Source: TTA-H9 sp002071415 (GTDB lineage Bacteria > Bacteroidota > Bacteroidia > Bacteroidales > TTA-H9). From it: a stretch of 29,764 bases of DNA. This document shows positions 8,379 through 15,915 of this stretch, in pieces. Numbering within the stretch: the stretch's first letter is position 1; each line of letters starts with the position of its first letter. The DNA is taken from positions 1 through 29,764 of the forward strand of contig DAONSX010000025.1 of the NCBI GenBank assembly GCA_035411425.1, given 5' to 3'. Both the position numbers and the translations under genes were made by a program. The notes beneath the pieces were generated by a model that was not told the DNA's origin, ran no database searches, and worked only from the letters and a program-made list of their open reading frames with translations.

Positions 8379-10586
8379 TTAATGGCTATCCTCATTTTCC
8401 TTATAATAATAATACATTTCTTTATCATCCATACCATCAGGAACAACGATGCCATATTTATTCATTGTCATCAGATGATAGGTAACCAATTCGCTATTCA
8501 ATTTTGAATTTTCGGCAATCTGAGGAATAGTGTATTTCCCGTCCTTCATCACAGCAAGAATTTCTTTCCAAACTTGAGGATATTCCTCCATTCTGATGGC
8601 CGATTCTTTGGGAGTAGAATCAGAGCCACCTTCCTTTTCATTTATTTCCAATTTTGCAAGGAATCCATCAATCATTGCCTCAATTTCTTTATCGGTATAT
8701 TGAGCAATTTCGATAGCATTTTCAGGGCAAACAGGCGCACAGATTCCGCAGCCTGCACACATAGCCTTATTGACGCCAGCAACCATTTTCCCATTCATTT
8801 CTATCATTTTCAATGCAGAATAATCGCATACCTCAGCACATTTATCGCACCATGAACAAGCATCCATATCAATTCGGGCGATAATGGGATCGGCCGAAAA
8901 ACTTCCTTTTTTTAAAAGAGCGATTATTTTTGAAGTAGCCGCAAGCGATGATTGAACTGATTCGGTGATATTTTTCGGTCCTTGACAGGCTCCTGCAATA
9001 TAAACTCCCTTTATTACAGTTTCCACGGGTTTTAGTTTTGGATGAATTTCGTTGAAAAACCTGTCGCTACCTACCGGAATTTTAAATAATTCGGAAATTT
9101 GCAATGCATCTTTGCGGGGCATCATTCCGGTAACCAAAACTACCATATCGGTCTCAATTTCCAATTGCTTCCTTGCTGTAAGATAATCCTTTATTTTCAC
9201 AATGAGTGATTTGCCTTCTCGTTCAATTACAGGCATTTCCTTTTCTTCATATTTAAAATATAAATCGCCTTGTTTGGACGACTGTTCGTATAATACCTCC
9301 TGCTTACCGTATGTTCTGATATCCCGATAAATATGATATGCTTGAATATCCTTATATTTTTTCTTCAATTGAAGAGAGGTATATATTGCGGAAGTACAGC
9401 ATTGGCGCGAACAAAACCTGTTTTCGCCTTTTGATTGCCGGCTTCCTACACAATAAATAAAAGCAATGCTTTTGATTTCTTTTCCCCCATAAACTAATTT
9501 ATTTGGGTTCAGCTCCATAAGTCGGTTAAGTTCGGGAAGTGTAATTACATTCTCGAGTGTTTTGTAGCCAAATTCTCCTTCTTTAGGAAGATAATCGTCG
9601 TATCCGGTTGTCACGAGAACAGACCCTGCCATCAAGGATATAATTTGTTCTTCTTCCGTTAAATTAAGTACCGACTTGTATTTTGCAACAAAATCGGGGA
9701 AAACCTTTAAGGCTTCTGCATCGACGACAGGTAGATCCGGCAGGGCTTCAGGATAATTTTTATAGATAACTTTTCGTTTCACCAGACCCAAATTGAAAGG
9801 ATCATCAATTTCAATGGGACATTCATCCATTACAGATTTAACGGTTTGTTTATCAACTCTTGGATTGATATAACGTGGTTTTACCTTCAACTCAATATGA
9901 AAACTACCGAGGCTGCCGGATACTTTTTCGATAGTAGAACCCGTAAATAAAGTAATATTCGGATATTTTTTTATTTCATGATAGAGCGAAGTGATAACAT
10001 CCTTTCCTTCCTGATCCGACATAAAAAGTTGACCTTTCTGAGCAATGTGCCCTCCCACGAAATAATCCTTCTCGACGAGAAAAACTTCGTTTCCCGATCT
10101 TGCCAATTCGATGGCAGCCTTCATACCAGCTACTCCAGCGCCAATAATTAAAGCTGATTTCTTAACCTCAATCTCAATATTTTCCAAAGATTCAGAATGC
10201 GAAACTCGGTTGATTCCTGCCCTTATAAGCCCTGCAGCTTTCACCGTAGCTTCATGCGGATGATCACTGTGTGGCCAAGAACACTGTTCACGAATATTCA
10301 CTTGAACATAATTGAAAGGATTTAATCCAGCACATGCAGCAACATTTCTAAACGTATGCAGATGAAGTTTGGGAGAGCAGGAGCAAACTACTATGGCATC
10401 CAGTTTATATTCTTGAATATCTGCAATCATGGCTTTTTGGCTCGAATCAGCACAAACAAACATAACATTCTTCGAAACGACTATGTTGTCTTCTTTATAG
10501 AACATCTTACTGAGTTCTTCCACGTCAACATAATCAGAAATATTACCTCCACAATGACAAATATATACACCTATTCTTTCTTTCAT
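8379..10586 (-). CDS. hdrA: HdrA-like flavoprotein with a winged-helix-like C-terminal tail
   Basis: A 735-residue HdrA-family protein, the FAD-binding iron-sulfur subunit of heterodisulfide reductase-type complexes. The N-terminal domain (1-135) has Cys at 10, 12, 45, 68, 70, 85 and 102. A Rossmann FAD motif GAGVAG lies at 149-154, and the HdrA cluster set C379, C392, C396 and C397 is intact. A C-terminal ferredoxin domain has C577-C580-C583-C587 and C610-C613-C616-C620. Two oddities stand out. The ferredoxin motif expected near residue 240-257 is gone, with only one cysteine (C256) left. A C-terminal extension (about 668-735) looks like a winged helix-turn-helix (TIPQIAENSKLNSELVTYHL). The gene sits 90 nt after the HdrA-NfnB fusion and 112 nt before the QmoC-like gene, so it probably sits between them in an electron path. 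Confidence 0.9.
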   Translation of the reverse strand: MKERIGVYICHCGGNISDYVDVEELSKMFYKEDNIVVSKNVMFVCADSSQKAMIADIQEYKLDAIVVCSCSPKLHLHTFRNVAACAGLNPFNYVQVNIREQCSWPHSDHPHEATVKAAGLIRAGINRVSHSESLENIEIEVKKSALIIGAGVAGMKAAIELARSGNEVFLVEKDYFVGGHIAQKGQLFMSDQEGKDVITSLYHEIKKYPNITLFTGSTIEKVSGSLGSFHIELKVKPRYINPRVDKQTVKSVMDECPIEIDDPFNLGLVKRKVIYKNYPEALPDLPVVDAEALKVFPDFVAKYKSVLNLTEEEQIISLMAGSVLVTTGYDDYLPKEGEFGYKTLENVITLPELNRLMELNPNKLVYGGKEIKSIAFIYCVGSRQSKGENRFCSRQCCTSAIYTSLQLKKKYKDIQAYHIYRDIRTYGKQEVLYEQSSKQGDLYFKYEEKEMPVIEREGKSLIVKIKDYLTARKQLEIETDMVVLVTGMMPRKDALQISELFKIPVGSDRFFNEIHPKLKPVETVIKGVYIAGACQGPKNITESVQSSLAATSKIIALLKKGSFSADPIIARIDMDACSWCDKCAEVCDYSALKMIEMNGKMVAGVNKAMCAGCGICAPVCPENAIEIAQYTDKEIEAMIDGFLAKLEINEKEGGSDSTPKESAIRMEEYPQVWKEILAVMKDGKYTIPQIAENSKLNSELVTYHLMTMNKYGIVVPDGMDDKEMYYYYKENEDSH

Positions 10587-10676
10587 TGTTCTCTAAAAGT
10601 TAAACATTTGAACCAATTATTTAAAAACATTGAAAGACATCTTTTCTTTTTTCTTTTTATTGTTGTAGCCAATCTC

Positions 10677-13475
10677 CTAATTCGAAATCGATAGCTGATT
10701 TCCTTTCATTTGATTGACAGAGTTTACGCTTTCCATAGTAGCGAGATATCCCGCAACTTCAGAAGCAGCACATCCTGCGGATAAGATAGAATCAGGAATA
10801 TCTTTCGGGCCAGAAGCAGCTCCTGCCACAAATACTCCTTCAATGTTGGTTGATGCCGGATTTAAAAGTTCATCTACCTGTTTTACAAAACCAAAATCAT
10901 CCAATTGAAGGATTTGATCTGTAAATATTTTTTGTATATCTTTATTGGGAATTACACCTACTGAAAGCACAACCAAGTCATGTTTGGCTTCTTTTACTAT
11001 ACAACGAGTTACGTCCTCATATCGCAAAATCAAGTCGCCGGAACCGTTTTCATTTTCACGAATACTGGCCACTTTCCCTTTTATAAAGTTTACTCCCATT
11101 GACTTGGTCTGTTGGAAAAATTCTTCATAACCCTTTCCAAAGGCACGTATATCCATGTAATAAACTGTAACATCGGCCATAGGCAAGGCACCCATTAAAA
11201 GCTGTGCCTGTTTGATAGAATACATGCAGCAAATCTGTGAACAAATAGGATTGTTGGAACACTCATCCCCACAAACTGAATTTTCTATGGCAGAATCGCG
11301 CGAACCCGTACAAAGTATATAGGCAATGTTATCGGGAATTTTTCCGTCGCCCGGTCGAAGTACATTATTAAAGGGACGTGTGGGGGCAATAAGACGATCC
11401 ATTTGCAAGGAATCAATCACATTAGCATATTTTGTGTAACCATAATTTGGCTTGCCATTTGGTGGAAACAATTTATAGCCAGTTGTTAAAATAACAGATT
11501 TTGCCGTAATATCTACGATTTGAGTTTTCTGGCTAAAATCAATGGCATTGGCCGGACAAGCCGAAATACACTGATGACATTCGCGACAATTGCCACAATC
11601 GAGGCAGCGATCCGTACTGGCTTTCAGTTCAGTCTCTGTGTATCCTTTTTCGATTTCATCCCAATTTTTTATACGGTGATTCGAAGACAACATTTCGCCC
11701 AGAATTGGAGGCTTAACAGAGCCCTTGTATCTCCTTAATATGGATGATTTGTCAACCGCAGGCAATTTATCTCCATATTCAAAATCACACATATTTAAGC
11801 CTCGAAGATATTTGTCCATATAAAAGGCCGCTTTTTTGCCCTGACCAGCCGCTTCGATTAAAGTAGTAGCACCCATCACCGTATCTCCGCCGGCAAAAAC
11901 ATATTCAACTGAAGTTTGTAAGGTCTTTTCATCAACTTTAATGGTGCCGTTCTTATTTAGTTCAATTTGCCCGGCAAAAGGCTTGGTATGAGGCCTCATG
12001 CCAATTGCTTCAATAACATAATCGACATCCCGAATATATTCGGAGCCAGGGATGGGATCTGGGCTTCGACGGCCAGAAGAATCCTTCTCCCCAAGACGCA
12101 TTTTTATCAACTGCACTTGTTTAAGCCACCCATTTTCACCTATATATTTCACCGGGTTACTCAAAATCAGTATTTCCACTCCTTCTTCTTCAGCCTCTTG
12201 AATTTCTGGAGCAAAACATGGCATTTCCTCGCGGCTACGGCGATAAACTATGGTAACTTTTTCAGCACCCAGTCGTAACGAGGTTCGTGCTGCATCTATA
12301 GCTGTATTTCCACCTCCAATTACCATGACTTTCTTACCGGTCAGGTCATCCTTTTTACCAATATTTGCTTCGCGGAGGAATTTAAGACAATCGAAAACCC
12401 CCTTCAATTCAGATCCTTCTATTTTCGAAGTAAATGCTTCGTGTGTTCCTACTGCGATAAAAACAGCATCAAAGCCTTGTTCTTTAAGTGCCTTGATATC
12501 GGCGACCTCTTTGTTTACTTCTATTTCAACGCCAAGAACAGTAATGTTTTTAAGGTCTCGATCAACTATATGCTTAGGAGCACGGTATTCGGGCAAACCA
12601 AGACGCAACATACCTCCAGGTTGTGGAGCGGCTTCGAATATTTTTACTGTATGTCCTTTTAATGCAAGATGATAGGCAGCAGTCATTCCGGCTGGTCCAG
12701 AACCGATTACAGCAATTCTTTTCCCCGATTTTTCCCTAATTTCAACAGCAAGGGGTTCGGGATATTTTTCATAATACCAGTCAGAAAAAAAACGTTTGAT
12801 TTTTCTAATATCGACAGGGCCTTCGAGCTTACCTCTCGTGCAAGTATTTTGGCAAGGAGCATAACAGGCACGGCCAAGACTCCCCGGAAACGGTATATCT
12901 TCCAGATGAAGTTTCATTGCTTCTTCGTATTGACCATTACGAGCTAGGGTAATATAACCATAAGCCTTAACTCCGCCCGGACATTCGTTGATACAAGGAG
13001 CCGAATGATCCTGTCGATCGATAGCTGCAATACGTGGATTGGCCAAACTGAAAGGGATATAGGCAACTTTCCTGCCGGCTAAATTAGCGTTATAATCGTC
13101 ATTGCGTATCTCTGGACAAATTGCCTCACATTCTCCACATCCCGTACAGTTTTCCTGAATAACGAATCGTGGCTTTTGGATCATTCGAATAGAAAATTCA
13201 GTTCCATTTTTCTTGATCTCCTCCACTTCGCTATTGAGCAATAGTCTAATATTAGGATGATGGGACGTCTCTGACATTTTTGGGGTTGTAATGCACGCAG
13301 CACAATCTAAAGTTGGAAATACTTTGCTCAATTGAATCATTTTCCCTCCTATAGACAGCCCCTTTTCGACCAGCAATACCTGATAGCCCATATCGGCAAG
13401 GCTCAAGGCCATTTCCTGGCCTGCTATTCCTCCCCCCACTACCAACGCATCATACTTACTTTCTTGTTTATCCAT
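10677..13475 (-). CDS. HdrA/QmoA-like flavoprotein with an inserted NfnB/GltD NAD(P)H-oxidoreductase module
   Basis: A 932-residue chimeric flavoprotein. Residues 1-150 are the first half of an HdrA/QmoA-like protein: FAD motif GGGIAG (14-19), C58/C61, and ferredoxin motif C110-C113-C116-C120. Residues about 155-560 form an NfnB/GltD (glutamate synthase small subunit-like) module with cysteines 161, 165, 204, 208 and 212, a second FAD motif GSGPAG (258-263), an NAD(P)-binding GGGN motif (387-390) and the FAGGD FAD motif near 527-531. A cysteine-rich [4Fe-4S] segment follows (C624, C627, C630, C633, C636, C640). The second half of HdrA then resumes with C722, C735, C739, C745, C749 and C750 and the closing VAGAASGPKDIPDS segment. 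This suggests NAD(P)H enters the Hdr-like complex through the inserted module. The start is ATG at 13475, not the TTG one codon earlier. The gap to the upstream MvhD-like gene is 137 nt. Confidence 0.9.
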   Translation of the reverse strand: MDKQESKYDALVVGGGIAGQEMALSLADMGYQVLLVEKGLSIGGKMIQLSKVFPTLDCAACITTPKMSETSHHPNIRLLLNSEVEEIKKNGTEFSIRMIQKPRFVIQENCTGCGECEAICPEIRNDDYNANLAGRKVAYIPFSLANPRIAAIDRQDHSAPCINECPGGVKAYGYITLARNGQYEEAMKLHLEDIPFPGSLGRACYAPCQNTCTRGKLEGPVDIRKIKRFFSDWYYEKYPEPLAVEIREKSGKRIAVIGSGPAGMTAAYHLALKGHTVKIFEAAPQPGGMLRLGLPEYRAPKHIVDRDLKNITVLGVEIEVNKEVADIKALKEQGFDAVFIAVGTHEAFTSKIEGSELKGVFDCLKFLREANIGKKDDLTGKKVMVIGGGNTAIDAARTSLRLGAEKVTIVYRRSREEMPCFAPEIQEAEEEGVEILILSNPVKYIGENGWLKQVQLIKMRLGEKDSSGRRSPDPIPGSEYIRDVDYVIEAIGMRPHTKPFAGQIELNKNGTIKVDEKTLQTSVEYVFAGGDTVMGATTLIEAAGQGKKAAFYMDKYLRGLNMCDFEYGDKLPAVDKSSILRRYKGSVKPPILGEMLSSNHRIKNWDEIEKGYTETELKASTDRCLDCGNCRECHQCISACPANAIDFSQKTQIVDITAKSVILTTGYKLFPPNGKPNYGYTKYANVIDSLQMDRLIAPTRPFNNVLRPGDGKIPDNIAYILCTGSRDSAIENSVCGDECSNNPICSQICCMYSIKQAQLLMGALPMADVTVYYMDIRAFGKGYEEFFQQTKSMGVNFIKGKVASIRENENGSGDLILRYEDVTRCIVKEAKHDLVVLSVGVIPNKDIQKIFTDQILQLDDFGFVKQVDELLNPASTNIEGVFVAGAASGPKDIPDSILSAGCAASEVAGYLATMESVNSVNQMKGNQLSISN

Positions 13476-13483
13476 CAAATTTA
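13476..13483 (-). promoter_or_regulatory. Possible internal -7 element before the HdrA-NfnB fusion gene
   Basis: On the minus strand TAAATTTG, a full match to TAnnTTTG, directly abuts the ATG at 13475. No -33 TTTG is visible at normal spacing. If active it would give a start at or just inside the start codon, so it may be chance in this AT-rich 137-nt gap. Confidence 0.3.
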
Positions 13484-13612
13484 GAATAATGAAATAATGG
13501 TTAAGGTTTAGAATATCTTCAATAAAAGAATCTCAATTAAATATGTAAATATTTATTATTATATATCAATAAAAAGGATTCATTGCTTTGTTCAGAAAGT
13601 TTTAACTGGAGA

Positions 13613-14005
13613 TTAGTCTTCCAAGTTTGCGAGAATTTTTCCAAAATTTTCCATATGGTTTGCAAATGGTTCGGCACACACCGAACAAAGAGCAGCCATT
13701 CTGATACGTTTTGGATTGATATTTTTGGCTTTCATGAGCTGCTGAGAAACTTCCACGATTTTGTTCGTATATTCGGCACAGCGGGAACTAAAGGAGCATT
13801 CGTGGCCATCGGCAGCAATAAAAACTCCATCGAAGCCATTTTCCAATGCATGCATAATCCACTTAGGCTTCACACCTGATGAACAAGGCAAGCTAATTAC
13901 ATATACCGAAGGAGAATAATGGATTTTTCTCAAACCCGCCTGATCGATTCCAGGATCGGAAATCTTATCAGTGGAAAAAACCAAAATTTTTGGGGATATT
14001 ACCAT
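13613..14005 (-). CDS. MvhD/FlpD-like iron-sulfur protein with altered cysteine pattern
   Basis: A 130-residue protein of the MvhD/FlpD family (hydrogenase iron-sulfur subunit), which elsewhere carries a [2Fe-2S] cluster and passes electrons to HdrA or sits as the C-terminal domain of QmoB. The family skeleton is visible: an opening beta strand (PKILVFS), LPCSSG around C41, ENGFDGVFIAADGHEC around C70, and a NPKRIRM segment near 97-103. The paired cysteines normally at the end of the first strand (the CCNWC-like segment) are absent and replaced by STDKIS. Remaining cysteines are C41, C70, C76 and a C107/C110 pair late in the protein. The cluster must therefore be bound differently or be lost. 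The gene lies between tusA and the HdrA-NfnB fusion, matching a role as electron relay between them and HdrA. Confidence 0.78.
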   Translation of the reverse strand: MVISPKILVFSTDKISDPGIDQAGLRKIHYSPSVYVISLPCSSGVKPKWIMHALENGFDGVFIAADGHECSFSSRCAEYTNKIVEVSQQLMKAKNINPKRIRMAALCSVCAEPFANHMENFGKILANLED

Positions 14006-14073
14006 AGCGAAAAATATAGTCCTTTATTTCTGAAGCAAAGAGTGTTAGAAATCAGAAATAAGGGGATTATACG

Positions 14074-14325
14074 TCATCCTTTAATCAAAAATAAACGGCT
14101 GTAACTGTCTTCATCGAAATAGCCAAGGAATTGATGGCCAACTTTTTCGCACCAACGCGGGATATCATTTTTTGTTCCTTCATCAGCGGAAAGAATTTCT
14201 AAAACTTCACCAGATTCGATATCACCTATAGCTTTTTTCGCAGCCAAGAGGGGGCCTGGGCAAGCCGTTCCACGGGCATCAACAGATTTTGCCACCTTCA
14301 GGTTCTTTAATTCTTCTTTTGTCAT
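14074..14325 (-). CDS. tusA: TusA-family sulfur carrier protein
   Basis: An 83-residue small protein with the TusA fold. TusA proteins carry a persulfide on the cysteine of a CPxP motif and hand sulfur to downstream enzymes in the cytoplasm. Here the motif is C22-P-G-P, preceded by the typical VDARGTACP segment, and a second cysteine is at residue 59. Length matches the family (75-85). It lies between the DsrE2-like gene and the MvhD-like gene in the same direction, with 116 nt before and 68 nt after. Genes for TusA next to DsrE-type proteins and Hdr-like complexes are a known hallmark of cytoplasmic sulfur transfer in sulfur oxidisers and some sulfur reducers. The context therefore favours a role in energy-linked sulfur handling rather than tRNA thiolation. 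Confidence 0.9.
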   Translation of the reverse strand: MTKEELKNLKVAKSVDARGTACPGPLLAAKKAIGDIESGEVLEILSADEGTKNDIPRWCEKVGHQFLGYFDEDSYSRLFLIKG

Positions 14326-14441
14326 TTGATTATGATTTTATTAAGTTTTAAAATTTTCTCAATACAGTATAGAGTTATCAAGGTTGATATATTCATTGAT
14401 TTCTACTTTGATCGAGGATAAACTTCAAGATTTGCTTTCGA

Positions 14442-15008
14442 TCATATCATCCATTGCATACTGCTTTCGCCAGCTTCGGCAACAAAGGTTGCTGCCCCGG
14501 CAAAACGAAGGTGGGGGTAATCAATGAATTCTTCTTTTTTGAATCCCATCAGATTCATGGTCATTTCGCAAACAGTAATTTCGACACCTAATTCGTCAGC
14601 TTCTTTCAGCATTTCTCTCAGCGATAAAACATTCTGTTGATTCATGAGTTTTTTCATTATCCATGGACCCATGCCACACATATTAAATTTCGACAGCTTC
14701 AAATGATCGACCCCCTTAGGAAGCATCCATCCAAACATTTTTGAAATGAAATTTTTCCCTTTAGGATGTTTTGCTGGATCACGCAGGGCACCAATCGCCC
14801 AGAAAGAAAAAAACAATTTTACCTTGGTATCCATTGCTGCAGCGGCCAATGCGATAATCATGGCTGCCATAATCTTATCCATATCGCCAGAAATAATTGC
14901 AATCGACAATTGGTCTTTTCTTGACGATTCGAGACGTTTGGAGGTTGATTTCAAAGCTTCGATCTCAGCTTTGAGCTTTTCTATGGTTGTCTGATCAATG
15001 CTTTCCAT
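14442..15008 (-). CDS. DsrE2-like sulfur-trafficking protein
   Basis: A 188-residue protein of the DsrE/DsrF family, DsrE2 subgroup, which binds or transfers sulfane sulfur and often accompanies TusA. An N-terminal coiled coil (about 5-28) precedes the fold. A hydrophobic stretch at about 44-75 resembles the membrane-associated segment of DsrE2 proteins. Candidate sulfur-binding cysteines are C111 and C147. C147 lies in the family's typical segment VCEMTMNLMGF. An in-frame ATG 30 codons upstream (15098) is rejected: it would add a segment with no family similarity and lie inside the regulatory region. It is the first gene of the minus-strand sulfur/redox cluster, divergent from the Crp/Fnr gene, with 127 nt between the two start codons. 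Confidence 0.85.
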   Translation of the reverse strand: MESIDQTTIEKLKAEIEALKSTSKRLESSRKDQLSIAIISGDMDKIMAAMIIALAAAAMDTKVKLFFSFWAIGALRDPAKHPKGKNFISKMFGWMLPKGVDHLKLSKFNMCGMGPWIMKKLMNQQNVLSLREMLKEADELGVEITVCEMTMNLMGFKKEEFIDYPHLRFAGAATFVAEAGESSMQWMI

Positions 15009-15078
15009 TTCAAGAAAATTTAAGGAATTAATTATTGCAAAATAAATTAATATTTCTTTACCGTCTCTACAGATAAAA

Positions 15079-15094
15079 TGTGAATGATATAACA
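15079..15094. promoter_or_regulatory. CRP-like operator dyad A
   Basis: TGTGA-ATGATA-TAACA matches the CRP-type palindrome TGTGA-N6-TCACA at 9 of 10 positions. Its centre is 22 bp from that of dyad B, so both face the same side of the helix. It overlaps another dyad, AATGAT-N5-ATCATT at 15083-15099. It lies upstream of both divergent genes. Confidence 0.45.
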
Positions 15095-15098
15095 TCAT

Positions 15099-15131
15099 TT
15101 TGTGATTTGTATCACTTTTTCTTTAAATTTG
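15099..15131 (+). promoter_or_regulatory. Bacteroidota promoter of the Crp/Fnr regulator
   Basis: TTTG at 15099-15102, a 21-nt spacer and TAAATTTG at 15124-15131 fit the Bacteroidota promoter TTTG-N17-23-TAnnTTTG. The ATG follows only 4 nt after the -7 element, so the transcript is predicted to be leaderless or nearly so. Confidence 0.55.
15101..15116. promoter_or_regulatory. CRP/FNR-like operator dyad B, inside the regulator's own promoter
   Basis: TGTGA-TTTGTA-TCACT matches TGTGA-N6-TCACA at 9 of 10 positions; its core GTGAT-N4-ATCAC is a perfect inverted repeat. It lies between the -33 and -7 elements of the Crp/Fnr gene, a position that would suit autorepression. It may also act on the divergent DsrE2-TusA-Hdr cluster. 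Confidence 0.55.
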
Positions 15132-15135
15132 CAGC

Positions 15136-15813
15136 ATGAAAAATGAATGTATCGATTGTCCATGCATCGTAAAATATTTCCGCACCTTAAACAAATGCCA
15201 GGCAGAAGAATTGGGAAACAATCATGTCGTTGTAAGATTCAAGAAAGGATATCCCATAATAAAACAGGGAACTTTTTCTACCAATGTGTTATTCCTCAGA
15301 AAAGGGCTTGTAAAAATTCATATTACTGGGCCTTATCGTGAACAAATTGTTCGTTTAATCAAGCGGCCTTCCTATCTTGGCCTCCCAACTACCATAGGCG
15401 ATAAAATAAACCAGTATTCGATTACAGCATTGCTTGATTGCGAAGTTTGCTTCATCGATTTGAATATTTTCAATCGCATGCTCGAACAAAACAAAGATTT
15501 TTCCAATTATATTCTATTAGAGTTATGCAGAAGTGAGGTCGAATCATTTCGTCATTGTGCCAATCGTACACAAAAACAACTCAGAGGTAATCTTGCCGAT
15601 GTATTGATTGATTTTTCGGAAAACATTTTTGAATCCAACAAATTCTTGCTTCCTCTTTCTCAGTCCGAGATAGGCAATTTAGTGGATACCACTCGTGAAA
15701 GCGTATGCCGTGTGCTTTCAGAATTCATGTCGGATGGGATTATACGAATGGAAGGGAAGAAAATAGAAATTCTAAATACTCGATCTCTAAAGATGATAAG
15801 CCAAAATGGATAG
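15136..15813 (+). CDS. Crp/Fnr-family regulator with a putative iron-sulfur or redox cysteine cluster
   Basis: A 225-residue transcription factor with an N-terminal cyclic-nucleotide-type beta-roll (about 25-115), a dimer helix (about 118-150) and a C-terminal HTH (about 170-220). The N-terminus has C5-x2-C8-x-C10, with C21 further on. C105 in CEVCFID aligns with the fourth cluster ligand of FNR (C122 in E. coli). This suggests sensing of oxygen, NO or redox state through an Fe-S cluster, though the N-terminal spacing differs from FNR. The recognition helix reads R187-E-S-V-C-R192, matching CRP's RETVGR, whose Arg and Glu read TGTGA. Two TGTGA-type dyads lie directly upstream. It diverges from the sulfur/redox cluster and is its likely regulator and its own. 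The ligand is not determined. Confidence 0.88.
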   Translation: MKNECIDCPCIVKYFRTLNKCQAEELGNNHVVVRFKKGYPIIKQGTFSTNVLFLRKGLVKIHITGPYREQIVRLIKRPSYLGLPTTIGDKINQYSITALLDCEVCFIDLNIFNRMLEQNKDFSNYILLELCRSEVESFRHCANRTQKQLRGNLADVLIDFSENIFESNKFLLPLSQSEIGNLVDTTRESVCRVLSEFMSDGIIRMEGKKIEILNTRSLKMISQNG

Positions 15814-15915
15814 TCGCTTGCGTCTTGGTTATAAGCGGCTCATTGCTTGTAGCTTCGAAAAGACAGAAAAGGATAGGGATTTATTTCAACGCAAAGATTT
15901 CAGTTTTGTAGAAGA

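Noticed and set aside
12250..12672. 140-codon open frame opposite the HdrA-NfnB fusion
   Set aside because: It lies fully antisense to a well-supported gene and resembles no protein family.
7205..13475. Canonical Qmo complex of sulfate reduction
   Set aside because: QmoC-like and HdrA-like genes are present, but AprAB and Sat are absent, MvhD is a separate gene rather than fused, and one HdrA contains an NfnB/GltD insertion.
15009..15098. Upstream start adding 30 residues to the DsrE2-like protein
   Set aside because: The added segment has no family similarity and runs into the operator region shared with the divergent regulator.
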